DNA of 64,000 nucleotides from RDYZ01 sp964518905 (GTDB lineage Bacteria; Cyanobacteriota; Cyanobacteriia; Cyanobacteriales; Geitlerinemataceae): positions 62,001 through 126,000 of the forward strand of contig CAZFJL010000003.1 of the NCBI GenBank assembly GCA_964518905.1. Direction: 5' to 3'. The position numbers and the translations under genes are program-made. Shown piece by piece: positions 1 through 8,310 of this stretch; position 1 is the first letter of the stretch, and each line of letters starts with the position of its first letter. The notes under the pieces are model-generated. The model searched no databases. It worked only from the letters and a program-made list of their open reading frames with translations, and had not been told where the DNA came from.

Positions 1-356
1 AACGGCTCGGCGCTGCGCGTGATGGTGCGCTCGGTGTCGATTCGCACGACGGCGGGGCCGACGCGATCCACGGCAGCCGTTACGAAGCTGCTGGGTGCAG
101 CGGGGATCGTCGCGATCGCGTTGGCTTCGGTTTTGGCTTCGATGCTGGCCGCTTCGACGTTGGCCGTGTTGGTCGTTTCGATCGGCATCGCGATCGCTGT
201 TTTTACCGCTTCGTTAAGACGATTGGGCGCAGCTTGGCTGGCGCGAGTTCCCACGAGATTTAAGCCCAGCAAGATGCAAAGACTGAGACCGATCGCACGA
301 TTCGACCAACGTTTGAGCTGGGCAAAAATGGTGCGCGAAAACGAATGTAATCGCAT
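1..356 (-). CDS. HtrA/HhoA-type trypsin-like serine protease, N-terminal part
   Basis: Only the first 118 codons lie in the window; the gene runs off the left edge. The ATG is at 356-354 on the minus strand. Residues about 17-36 form a hydrophobic signal or anchor segment (GLSLCILLGLNLVG), followed by an Ala/Thr/Glu-rich linker. The last visible part reads FVTAAVDRVGPAVVRIDTER, which is the conserved entry into the protease domain of cyanobacterial HtrA proteins (HhoA, HhoB, HtrA). These are periplasmic or thylakoid-lumen quality-control proteases, usually with a C-terminal PDZ domain. The catalytic His-Asp-Ser triad and PDZ domain lie outside the window, so which paralogue this is cannot be decided. 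A hydrophobic reading frame on the opposite strand is only its antisense shadow. Confidence 0.8.
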   Translation of the reverse strand, partial: MRLHSFSRTIFAQLKRWSNRAIGLSLCILLGLNLVGTRASQAAPNRLNEAVKTAIAMPIETTNTANVEAASIEAKTEANAIATIPAAPSSFVTAAVDRVGPAVVRIDTERTITRSAEP

Positions 357-418
357 GGATATCGCTGTGTGTTGAAAGTTATGAGAGGAACAAACGGAAC
401 TGGAGCGAACCTATGAGA

Positions 419-530
419 CGAAATCCGGTTCTGCATTAGAAAAATAAAGAACGCCTATGAGCACTGAGCGGAGTCGAAGTGCGGTGTTCGCTCAGAGCGG
501 CGATCTAAGTCTGTACACAGCCGGATTTCG
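419..530. mobile_element. MITE-like element, 112 bp, with direct flanking repeats
   Basis: The element is bounded by perfect 10-bp inverted repeats, CGAAATCCGG at 419-428 and CCGGATTTCG at 521-530. It is flanked by the 7-bp direct repeat TATGAGA at 412-418 and 531-537, which looks like a target-site duplication. Its centre (461-484) is the hairpin GCACTGAGCGGAGTCGAAGT followed by GCGG. The same core occurs in the elements at 30711-30826 and 55914-56027. It has no coding capacity, so it is a non-autonomous element. It occupies most of the gap (357-661) between the HtrA-type protease start and the mutS stop; nothing else was recognised there. Confidence 0.75.
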
Positions 531-661
531 TATGAGACGGAGGTTACGCGTACAACAACTAGGTAAACGTTAACGAAATAAACGCTCCTGGGAAGGGCGA
601 GAAGTCCGACGTTTCCAAAAAGTTCGATTTCTGAGATAGGCGATTATTTCCGGGTAATACC

Positions 662-3397
662 CTAAAACATATCTAACTGCTCGATCGGGTCGGGATTCCC
701 CCCATCGCCCGCCTGCACCTGAGCCGTCGCTCCCCCTTTCCGTAAGCCGATCGCGATCTTGCTGTGCTTCTCGATCTGCTTCATCACCTGTCGCGCCCGA
801 TCGATCACCGACGGCGGTAACCCCGCCAAACGCCCCGCCTCGATGCCGTACGATCGATCCGCACCACCGGGCGTCACCTGCCGTAAAAAGATAATTTCAT
901 CCGGCAGCTCTTTGACCGTGACCTGATAGTTCGCCACATTATCGAGAATCGATGCCAGCTCATTCATCTCGTGATAGTGCGTCGCGAAAATCGTGCGAGA
1001 TTTAAGCGTATCCGCCAGATATTCCGCCACCGACCAGGCGATCGACAGTCCGTCAAATGTCGCCGTCCCGCGTCCAATTTCATCGAGTAACACCAGCGAT
1101 CGCGGCGTCGCATGATTGAGAATATTCGCCGTTTCGTTCATCTCCACCATAAACGTCGATTGACCCATCGCCAGATCGTCCACCGCACCGACCCGCGTGA
1201 AAATCCGATCGCAAATGCCCACACTCGCCGATCGCGCCGGAACAAAACAGCCCGTTTGCGCCATGAGCTGAATTAACCCCACCTGACGCAGATAGCAGCT
1301 TTTACCGCTGGCATTCGGCCCCGTCAAAATCACCGCATCCGGGCGATCGTTCACCTCCGTTCGTCCAAGATAGGCCGCATTTGGCACGAAAAACCCCGGT
1401 GGTAAAAGCTGCTCCACCACCGGATGGCGACCCTGGACGATCGTCAGCTCCCGCGTCTCGTCAATCTCCGGACGGCAATAGCCCTGCTCGACGGTCAACT
1501 CCGCCCAGCCACAGAGCACATCGATCGCCGCCACCGCCCGCGCGACCCGACGAATCGCCTCCGCCAGTTCCCCCACCTCCGATCGCAGCGTCACAAACAC
1601 CTCATACTCAATCCGGTTCAAATCCTCCTGTGCCGTCAAAATCCGCGCCTCTCGTTCCTTCAGATCTGGCGTGATGTAGCGCTCTTCGTTGGCGAGCGTC
1701 TGCTTGCGGATGTAGTCGTCGGGTGCAAGATCGGCCTTGGAACGCGGCAAGCTGAGGTAGTAACCGAAGGTTTTGTTAAAGCCAACTTTGAGATTGGAAA
1801 CACCGGTGCGATCGCGCTCGGTGACTTCGAGATTGGCGATCCAGTCGCGATCGGCCACCAGTTCCGTGCGTCGCGCGTCGAGTTCGACGCTAATGCCCGA
1901 TCGGATAATGTTGCCTTCCTTAATCTGGATCGGCGGTGACTCGACGATGTGGACATGAAGCTTTTTCTCCAGGGCTTCGAGTTCAGGCGGGACGGATTGC
2001 AGCGCTCGCAGGTAGGGCGATTTACCCGTAGCGGCGAGGGCGGCAAGGTCGGGTAACGTGGCGATCGAGTCGGCGATCGCCACCAGGTCGCGCGGGCTAG
2101 CGGTTCCCGATCCGGCGCGTCCGGTGAGCCGTTCCAGGTCGTAGATCGATCGCAGCAGTTTTTGGATGTCCTCGCGTAGGGTCAGGTTTTTCGTTAGCTC
2201 GGCGATCGTTGCGTGGCGAGCGCGAATACCCTTCGGATCGAGCAAGGGTTGCAGCAGCCAGCGCTGTAGCGTCCGCGCTCCCATCGCCGTTCGGGTTTTG
2301 TCCAGCGCCCAGAGCAACGAGCCATGACGTACCCCATCGCGTACGGTTTCGGTGATTTCCAGATTGCGGCGGGTTTGGTAATCGAGAATTAAATAGTCGG
2401 TGATCGTATAGGTTTTGGGGATTTGCAGCGGGATCGATCGCGTTTTCGCCGCGCCCAACCGCCGATCGTTCACATCCTGCTCGAACGTCTCTTCCAGATA
2501 AGCCAACAGTCCGCCCGCCGCTCGCGCCGCCATCGGCAGTCGATCGCAGCCAATCCCCTCTAGCGATTTCAACTTAAACCGTTGCATCAAGCGATTTTTC
2601 GCCTCCGCCACCTCAAAACTCGACGGCAACCGTAGCGCGTAGCAAAACCGATCGGGCAGCGCCGACGGGATTGCCTCGGTCTTTTCCCCCGGTCGGATCA
2701 GCCCGCCCACATCCGGCGCGTTCGTCGGAAACAGGATCTCCGATGGTTGCAGCCGCATTAACTCCTGATGCAGCCGATCGAGTCCTTCCGCCTGGGTCGT
2801 GGCAAATTCACCCGTGGAAATATCCGCATAGGCCAAACCCCAGCTTTTTTTCGTCAACACCACCGCCGCTAGAAAATTATTGCGGTTCGCCTTCAGCATC
2901 CCCTCTTCGAGCACCGTCCCCGGCGTGATCACCCGTGTGATACCGCGCTCGACCATGCGTTTTTCCGCGTGCGCCGTCGAGGCTTCTTCTAGCTGGTCGC
3001 ACACCGCCACCGCGTAGCCTTTCTCGACCAGTTGCGACGAGTAGCGATCGAGCGCATGGTGCGGCACACCCGTCATCGGCACGCGCCCGATTTCCTTGCC
3101 GCCTTCCTTGCTCGTTAGCACCAGCTCCAGCTCGCGCGATACCGTCACCGCATCACTAAAAAAGCACTCGAAAAAATCACCGACCCGAAACAGCAATAGT
3201 TCCTTGGCGTAACGCTCTTTCAGCGTGACGTAGTGCTGCATCATCGGCGTCAGCTTGTCGCGATCGAGCTGGGTGTAATCGGCGTTAGGGATGGCGTCGG
3301 TCGGTTTGCGCGGGGAGTGGGGGCGATACACGGTGACGATGACTGCGAAACGGCAAATCTTAGTGTAACGCTGGGGTTCTTGCTGGCGATCGGGCAA
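662..3397 (-). CDS. mutS: DNA mismatch repair protein MutS
   Basis: MutS binds mismatches and small loops in DNA and, with MutL, starts mismatch repair. Visible features are the mismatch-wedge motif of the F-x-E type in RVGDFFECF near residue 70, the connector and lever domains, and the ABC-type ATPase near the C-terminus. The Walker A is GPNASGKS at about residues 692-699, the Walker B is LVLLDEIGRGT, and it ends with a THYHE switch. Length (911 aa) is slightly long for the family. The extra part is an N-terminal stretch of about 40 residues before DYTQLDRDKLTPMMQHY, where family similarity starts. The first codon given is TTG; a GTG at 3331 (889 aa) is an equally plausible start. It is transcribed away from the neighbouring small gene, with no obvious operon partner. 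Confidence 0.96.
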   Translation of the reverse strand: MPDRQQEPQRYTKICRFAVIVTVYRPHSPRKPTDAIPNADYTQLDRDKLTPMMQHYVTLKERYAKELLLFRVGDFFECFFSDAVTVSRELELVLTSKEGGKEIGRVPMTGVPHHALDRYSSQLVEKGYAVAVCDQLEEASTAHAEKRMVERGITRVITPGTVLEEGMLKANRNNFLAAVVLTKKSWGLAYADISTGEFATTQAEGLDRLHQELMRLQPSEILFPTNAPDVGGLIRPGEKTEAIPSALPDRFCYALRLPSSFEVAEAKNRLMQRFKLKSLEGIGCDRLPMAARAAGGLLAYLEETFEQDVNDRRLGAAKTRSIPLQIPKTYTITDYLILDYQTRRNLEITETVRDGVRHGSLLWALDKTRTAMGARTLQRWLLQPLLDPKGIRARHATIAELTKNLTLREDIQKLLRSIYDLERLTGRAGSGTASPRDLVAIADSIATLPDLAALAATGKSPYLRALQSVPPELEALEKKLHVHIVESPPIQIKEGNIIRSGISVELDARRTELVADRDWIANLEVTERDRTGVSNLKVGFNKTFGYYLSLPRSKADLAPDDYIRKQTLANEERYITPDLKEREARILTAQEDLNRIEYEVFVTLRSEVGELAEAIRRVARAVAAIDVLCGWAELTVEQGYCRPEIDETRELTIVQGRHPVVEQLLPPGFFVPNAAYLGRTEVNDRPDAVILTGPNASGKSCYLRQVGLIQLMAQTGCFVPARSASVGICDRIFTRVGAVDDLAMGQSTFMVEMNETANILNHATPRSLVLLDEIGRGTATFDGLSIAWSVAEYLADTLKSRTIFATHYHEMNELASILDNVANYQVTVKELPDEIIFLRQVTPGGADRSYGIEAGRLAGLPPSVIDRARQVMKQIEKHSKIAIGLRKGGATAQVQAGDGGNPDPIEQLDMF

Positions 3398-3530
3398 GCC
3401 CCGCTCGATTGGGGCAAACGCAGACTAAATTTTCTAACGGCTTAGTTTATTCGCATCAACAAACGACTTAAATTAAGTCTCAATCAGAATTAATAAGCAC
3501 AATAATAAGCACAAACTGAAGCCCTATGTC

Positions 3531-3737
3531 CTAAACTCTTATACAGCTAGCGACGGATTCAATTCGACCACAATCCATCTCATCCATTAAAAGTTCGAGC
3601 GCTTCATAGTCTGTATCAGAAATGTAGCCCATACGGGTGAGCTCATTGTTGATTTTTTGCTCAATATCAGGCGTCAGACGCTTGCTATACAAGACTTGTT
3701 CAACGAGCAGGCGTAGGGGATGTACTGCTGGAATCAT
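3531..3737 (-). CDS. Small conserved hypothetical protein, 68 aa
   Basis: Function unknown. The ATG at 3737 has a good ribosome-binding site, GAGGAAAG, about 10 bases upstream. The protein is predicted helical, with a basic N-terminal helix (VEQVLYSKRLTPDIEQKINNEL) and a C-terminal half of the pattern G-Y-I-S-D-x-D-Y-E-A-L-x-L-L-M-D-E-M-D-C-G-R-I-E. The 77-aa protein at 45117-45350 ends with the same spacing (G-V-V-T-D-x-x-C-E-L-x-x-L-M-Q-E-K-I-W-C-G-D-L-Y-I-E), so the two look like paralogues. It has no membrane segment. It is divergent from the STAS gene at 4056, sharing a 318-bp promoter region. Confidence 0.8.
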   Translation of the reverse strand: MIPAVHPLRLLVEQVLYSKRLTPDIEQKINNELTRMGYISDTDYEALELLMDEMDCGRIESVASCIRV

Positions 3738-4055
3738 GGTAAAAAATCTTTCCTCTATACATTGTTGCGTAGTATCTCTCGTGTCTTTGTGATCGAAATA
3801 ACAGCAGTTAAGTGACAGGAGTCACATGTTTAAGGTATTACGACTCTACGTATTACTTAGGGTGGAATTTTTAATTCAAGTTTTGTGATCCGTAATACCA
3901 AGAATGCAGCGTGTCTTCACGTAGTCTTCACATAACCGGTCGTTACAAAAAGCTTTGATAAATTCAGCATTGTTACCCTAGGCGAATCGAGAACATCCCC
4001 CCTATGCTTATGACATAGCCAATGTGTTCCAGTTTCCTTGAAGGAGTCAGCAATC
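3738..4055. other. Divergent promoter region with short symmetric and direct repeats
   Basis: This is the noncoding region between the 68-aa gene (minus) and the STAS gene (plus). It contains a palindrome GTGAC-agga-GTCAC at 3812-3825. It also has two 8-bp direct copies of GTCTTCAC at 3914-3921 and 3925-3932, spaced with an 11-bp period, the geometry bound by OmpR/PhoB-type response regulators. The sequence upstream of the STAS gene ends with AAGGAG at 4041-4046. No start site can be assigned by eye, and calling either repeat an operator is inference. Confidence 0.35.
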
Positions 4056-4382
4056 GTGCAAACGTCCACCATTTCTCCCTACACTCTTATTAGCCTTGAA
4101 GGTCACCTTGACGCTTCTAACGCGGGTGACATTTCGGAACGGCTGAAATCTGCGGTTAACTCGGCTAGTGCTGAAATGATCGTTGTCGATATGAAAAAAG
4201 CAGAGTCGCTGGATAGCGCAGGTTTGATGGCGCTAGTTTCTGCTCTACGTCTCGCTCAAGCCATCGGTCGTCAGTTCGTACTGTGCTCGGTCTCTCCGGC
4301 AATCCGTATTATTTTTGAACTCACTCAGCTCGATCGCGTTTTTGACATGCGTGAAGATGCCTCCACTCTGGCGATCGTGTAG
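4056..4382 (+). CDS. STAS-domain protein, anti-sigma factor antagonist type
   Basis: A single STAS domain of 108 aa. These proteins bind an anti-sigma factor or a partner kinase/phosphatase and are switched by phosphorylation of a conserved Ser. Here that residue lies in ESLDSAGLMAL, matching the D-S-[SA]-G-[LIM] motif of SpoIIAA/RsbV-like proteins. I chose the GTG at 4056 because AAGGAG (4041-4046) sits 9 bases upstream; a TTG at 4038 would place the initiation codon before this site. No sigma factor, serine kinase or PP2C phosphatase gene is nearby, so the partner is encoded elsewhere. The gene is monocistronic and is followed by a degenerate tandem repeat and a strong terminator. Confidence 0.88.
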   Translation: MQTSTISPYTLISLEGHLDASNAGDISERLKSAVNSASAEMIVVDMKKAESLDSAGLMALVSALRLAQAIGRQFVLCSVSPAIRIIFELTQLDRVFDMREDASTLAIV

Positions 4383-4385
4383 TTC

Positions 4386-4470
4386 GAGTTGAAGCGTTTA
4401 GTTTGAATAGTTTGAAACGTTTCGTTTGAAATGTTTAGTTTGAAACGTTTGAGTTGAAACGTTTGAAGTT
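4386..4470. repeat. Degenerate tandem repeat, about 14-bp unit
   Basis: About five to six imperfect copies of GTTTGAAACGTTTR follow the STAS stop codon directly. Copies differ by one or two bases and in length (9-15 bp). Each contains the near-palindrome AAACGTTT. There is no coding potential. The rest of the 4383-4724 gap holds only the terminator below. Confidence 0.8.
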
Positions 4471-4653
4471 TCACTCTCGTGAATTGATGGTTCGGAACCA
4501 CGAGGTAAGATGGGCGCGAACTCGCTAAAACATCTACGTAATGCCCAGGTGCTAGTTCTTGATAGCAAACTTAGATTGCGGTGTCGTCGATCAAGAACAC
4601 AAACAGTACTGTGGAAGACGATTTAAATATTTTTTCTAGGCTGTAAAGTAAAA

Positions 4654-4680
4654 AGTGGGTCAATCTGACCCGCTTTTTTT
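4654..4680 (+). terminator. Rho-independent terminator
   Basis: An 8-bp stem (AGTGGGTC / GACCCGCT, one G-T pair) with a 5-nt loop is followed by seven T residues. It lies downstream of the STAS gene and just before the GUN4 pseudokinase gene, so it ends the STAS transcript and separates the two units. Confidence 0.85.
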
Positions 4681-4724
4681 ATTGGGATAGACGGTTGAAA
4701 AGTGGTCGAAATATTTGGAAAACC

Positions 4725-6242
4725 ATGGTTTGCTATTGCTGGAATCTGATGTGTGAACGGCTGGAAAATCGGCCAGACGACGATCGCTGTCAAGCCTGTG
4801 GCGAGTCTTTACTATTGCGCGATCGATACCGTGCGATCGCGATGCTGACCCGCCAAGATCATTACCAGAGCTGGCAGGCGATCGACCAAGATTGCGATCG
4901 CGGCGATCGGGCGGAGCAGTTTTGTTTTATTGCGTCCGAGACGGATCAGAGATTAGGCGGTGATGGTGCTGGCCTCGTGGGATGGAAGCAGCAGGTCGCG
5001 ACACAACGCTTGCTGGGCGAGACTTTAGGACTGCCGGGACTCATCGAGGCTTGGACAGAATCGGACAATGGCGACCGAGAACGCGGTTATACGGTGCGTC
5101 GTTGGGTTGAGGGGCAAACCCTGGCTCAGGAACAGCAACACCGATCGCCCTGGGATGAAACGGAGGTTCGATCGTTCCTCACAAATTTGCTACCGATCGT
5201 GCAATACATTCACAGTTGCCGCCTCGTGCATGGCAACCTTCAGCCAGAAACGATCGTCCGTGATGCTGACCAGCGGCTGATTCCGATTAGCTTTCGCTAC
5301 CTTCAGCCAATCTCGTCTACCCGCCCTGGAGACACCACACCACCGGCACGATCGCGAGCAATACAGCCCCTGCCGTCCGTATTACTACCGAGAATCACCG
5401 ACTACTGTGCGCCCGAACGATTGCGCGGCGGGGCTGTTCCAGCGAGCGATCTCTACAGCCTGGGCGCGATCGCGGTGCAGCTTTTAACGACACTTTCACC
5501 GTTAGAACTCTACGATCCGATCGAAGATCGGTGGGATTGGCGTGATTTTATTCCGCACGATCAGCCCGTTAGCCCGCAGTTTGGCCGCCTGCTCGATCGC
5601 TTGCTGACCACCTCGCTACAACATCGCTACGAGTCGGCGGGCGATGTGATCAGTGATCTCGACGATCTACCCGTGCGATCGCCCACATTAGAAAATATCC
5701 CGATCGCGACCACGATCCCGATTCCCCCGGCTCCGAAATCGTGGCAGCGCTGGCTCGGTCTCGCCTCCGAACCGGCGCTTTCGCCCACGGGCTTGGACTG
5801 TACCAACCTGCGCGATCACCTCGCCGCTCAGGATTGGTCGGCGGCCGATCGCGAAACGGCAACGCTGATCTGCACGGCGACGCAGACCTCGGGGCGATAT
5901 CTTCACGGGCGGGAACTCGAAGGCTTGGCGGCGGATGATCTCGTCATGATTGATCGGCTGTGGCGCGAAGCGTCGGGCGATCGGTTTGGCTGGAGCGTGC
6001 AGCAGCGGATTTATCGCGAGGGTGGCGGCGACTATGCCCAATTTTGTGCGCGGGTCGGCTGGCCGTTGGCGGTAGAGCGAGCCGCCTGGACGGAACCTTG
6101 GCAATATCGAGCGTCGGCTCCGGAGGGACATTTGCCGTCACGGCGCTGGGCGGGTGGTGCTGCAATGCGATCGCTACAGTTGTTGTTCGATCGCGTGGAG
6201 CGGTGTCACATTGCGCTACCACCACGCCGCCCGCCGAGTTAA
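4725..6242 (+). CDS. Protein kinase-like (degenerate) and GUN4-domain fusion protein
   Basis: 505 aa, three parts. Residues 1-30 hold a Cys-rich ribbon (CYCWNLMC then CQACG), common at the start of cyanobacterial Ser/Thr kinases. Residues about 35-322 follow a protein kinase fold, with APE as CAPERLRG and the DLYSLGAI helix F motif. However, the glycine loop and the VAIK lysine are not recognisable, HRD is HGN in LVHGNLQPETI, and no DFG is present, so it is probably a pseudokinase. Residues about 355-490 are a GUN4 domain (W-S-A-A-D-R-E-T, then DLVMIDRLWREAS and FGWSVQQRIY). GUN4 domains bind Mg-porphyrins and stimulate Mg-chelatase. The ATG at 4725 is preferred over a TTG at 4695 because the Cys ribbon starts there. 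A role as a tetrapyrrole-responsive regulator is inference. Confidence 0.85.
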   Translation: MVCYCWNLMCERLENRPDDDRCQACGESLLLRDRYRAIAMLTRQDHYQSWQAIDQDCDRGDRAEQFCFIASETDQRLGGDGAGLVGWKQQVATQRLLGETLGLPGLIEAWTESDNGDRERGYTVRRWVEGQTLAQEQQHRSPWDETEVRSFLTNLLPIVQYIHSCRLVHGNLQPETIVRDADQRLIPISFRYLQPISSTRPGDTTPPARSRAIQPLPSVLLPRITDYCAPERLRGGAVPASDLYSLGAIAVQLLTTLSPLELYDPIEDRWDWRDFIPHDQPVSPQFGRLLDRLLTTSLQHRYESAGDVISDLDDLPVRSPTLENIPIATTIPIPPAPKSWQRWLGLASEPALSPTGLDCTNLRDHLAAQDWSAADRETATLICTATQTSGRYLHGRELEGLAADDLVMIDRLWREASGDRFGWSVQQRIYREGGGDYAQFCARVGWPLAVERAAWTEPWQYRASAPEGHLPSRRWAGGAAMRSLQLLFDRVERCHIALPPRRPPS

Positions 6243-6288
6243 ATCGGGTCGAATCGGGTTAAATCGGGTTAATCCACACTCAAACGAT

Positions 6289-8310
6289 CTAGTTGTCTAA
6301 ACGGCGATCAAGCAGGCCATAGGTTTGGACGAGGCGGATAAACTCGCTGCGATAGCCGTCGCGATCGTCGCCCCGCGCGGCACGAGCTAGGGTTTCGACG
6401 CGATCGAGCGTCGCCGTCCCGGCAAAATCCGACTCGCGTAACACCATGCCAAACATCGCCACCGCTGCGGCAAAGCGAAAATCATCGGAGCTGCGATCGA
6501 TCGCCACACCGCGATCCATCACCGGCAGTTCGATCAGTTGCGACACATCCCCCGTCGGCTCTTTGTAGCGGAGTTTCACCCACATCAGCTCATCGCTATC
6601 CGCCGTGGCGCTCAGGTTCTCGGATGCTTCAGAGTTCGATAAATTGGCCGGATCTGGCGAATTGGCTGAATCGCGGTAGCGCAGCTCATCCACGCTCGGC
6701 AAGTCCACATCCGGATCGGTTCCCACGGGGATGATTTCGTACAGCGCCGTCACCGAATGCCCCGCGCCGAGTTCGCCCGCGTCGCGCGTATCGTCGTTAA
6801 ACTCTTCGTCCCGTAACAGCCGGTTTTCGTAGCCCACCAGGCGATAGGCTTGCACCTTCGCGGGGTTGAATTCCACCTGGATTTTGACATCCTTGGCGAT
6901 CGTCAACAGCGTCGCCCCGATCTCATTTACGAGGACTTTTTTCGCTTCGAGAATGTTGTCGATATAGGCGTAATTGCCGTTGCCATGATTGGCGATCTGC
7001 TCCATCTTGGCGTCCTGAAGATTGCCTGTCCCGAAGCCCAACACCGTCAGGAAAATATCGTCCTCGCGCTGCGCTTCAATCAACCGAATCAGCTCGCCCT
7101 CGCTGGATGTCCCGATATTAAAATCGCCATCGGTCGCCAGGATGACGCGATTGTTGCCGCCGTCGATAAAGTGCGATCGCGCCAAATCGTAGGCGAGCTG
7201 GATTCCCGCACCGCCCGCCGTCGAACCGCCCGCACTGAGCTGCTCGATCGCATCTAAAATCGCGTCTTTCTCGTCGCCCCGCGTCGGTTCCAACACCACG
7301 CCCGCTGCTCCGGCATAGACGACGATGCTCACCGTGTCGTCTTCATCCAACTCGTTCACCAGCAAACGAATCGCCGATTTTAACAGCGGCAATTTATCCG
7401 GCGCGTCCATCGAGCCGGACACATCGAGCAAAAAGACGAGATTGCTATCGGGGAGATTCGCCGTCGGGATGGTTTTACCCTGGATGCCGATTTGGACGAG
7501 GCGACGCCGATCGCTCCAGGGCGCTTCGGAGACTTCGGTGTTAATCGAAAAAGGACGATCGCCGCTAGGTTCGGGATAGTCGTAGGTGAAATAGTTGATA
7601 AGTTCTTCGATACGAACGGCATCGATCGGTGGTCGCTGGCTGTCGTTAATGAAGCGGCGGACGTTGCTATAGGATGCGCCGTCTACATCGATCGAAAAGG
7701 TCGATAACGGGCTGTCGCTCGGTCGCTGGAAACGATTTTCGTCGATCGGGTTGTACTCCTCACGATCGAGACCATTGTCATACCAGCCCGGTGGCGGCGC
7801 TTCGCTTGAGGCCGTAATCCCACCGAAACTCCGAAACGCGCCGTTACGAGTCATCGGACTGGCGACCCCCTGCGGCAGTGGAGCCGGAGCCATGCTCATA
7901 TCCTGGTCTGAAGCAATCTCTTCACGCTCACGCGGCAGGAACTCGTCCATCAAGCGGTACAGCCGATCGAGATCCGCTTGGGGCGTGTTGCCATTGGCGA
8001 GCAGCGTCATCTCGCAGGTGTTGAGCGCGGCATAGTATTCCGCACTCGTTAAGGGCTGCGTCCCTACGGGTGTGCCGTCGGCGTACTCGATCGAGCAGCC
8101 GTAGGTGTCGGCCAGTGCCAGTAGCGAAAGATAGTTCGGATGATCGAAGGGAACGGTGGTGAGTTCACCGATCGGCGGATAACCGTTGCTTTGGGCGTGG
8201 AGGTATTGGTGCATCCCGACTCCGCCGACAGCGAGGGTCGTGGCGATCGCGATCGCGGAGGTGCGGCGCGTCCATTTTTGCCAAAAGCGTCCGGGCTTCG
8301 TCGGGGTCAT
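6289..8310 (-). CDS. VWA-domain protein, YfbK-like, membrane-anchored or exported
   Basis: 673 aa. An N-terminal hydrophobic segment (AIAIATTLAVGGVGM, near residue 25) suggests export or anchoring. Next come a Pro/Ser/Glu-rich region, the VWA-preceding domain of YfbK proteins (NRFQRPSDSPLSTFSIDVDGASYSNVRRF region), and a VWA domain at about 288-470. The metal-ion (MIDAS) motif is complete: DVSGSM, the Thr in GGSTAGG and the Asp in ATDGDFN. The C-terminal part matches the DUF3520-type extension of this family. The ATG at 8310 is chosen because GGAG lies 9 bases upstream; a TTG at 8334 is possible. Such proteins bind ligands through a divalent cation; the substrate is unknown. It is convergent with the GUN4 protein gene. 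Confidence 0.9.
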   Translation of the reverse strand: MTPTKPGRFWQKWTRRTSAIAIATTLAVGGVGMHQYLHAQSNGYPPIGELTTVPFDHPNYLSLLALADTYGCSIEYADGTPVGTQPLTSAEYYAALNTCEMTLLANGNTPQADLDRLYRLMDEFLPREREEIASDQDMSMAPAPLPQGVASPMTRNGAFRSFGGITASSEAPPPGWYDNGLDREEYNPIDENRFQRPSDSPLSTFSIDVDGASYSNVRRFINDSQRPPIDAVRIEELINYFTYDYPEPSGDRPFSINTEVSEAPWSDRRRLVQIGIQGKTIPTANLPDSNLVFLLDVSGSMDAPDKLPLLKSAIRLLVNELDEDDTVSIVVYAGAAGVVLEPTRGDEKDAILDAIEQLSAGGSTAGGAGIQLAYDLARSHFIDGGNNRVILATDGDFNIGTSSEGELIRLIEAQREDDIFLTVLGFGTGNLQDAKMEQIANHGNGNYAYIDNILEAKKVLVNEIGATLLTIAKDVKIQVEFNPAKVQAYRLVGYENRLLRDEEFNDDTRDAGELGAGHSVTALYEIIPVGTDPDVDLPSVDELRYRDSANSPDPANLSNSEASENLSATADSDELMWVKLRYKEPTGDVSQLIELPVMDRGVAIDRSSDDFRFAAAVAMFGMVLRESDFAGTATLDRVETLARAARGDDRDGYRSEFIRLVQTYGLLDRRLDN

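Noticed and set aside
19..375. Hydrophobic plus-strand reading frame of 118 codons
   Set aside because: It lies antisense to the HtrA-type protease start, whose N-terminal motif is clear on the minus strand.
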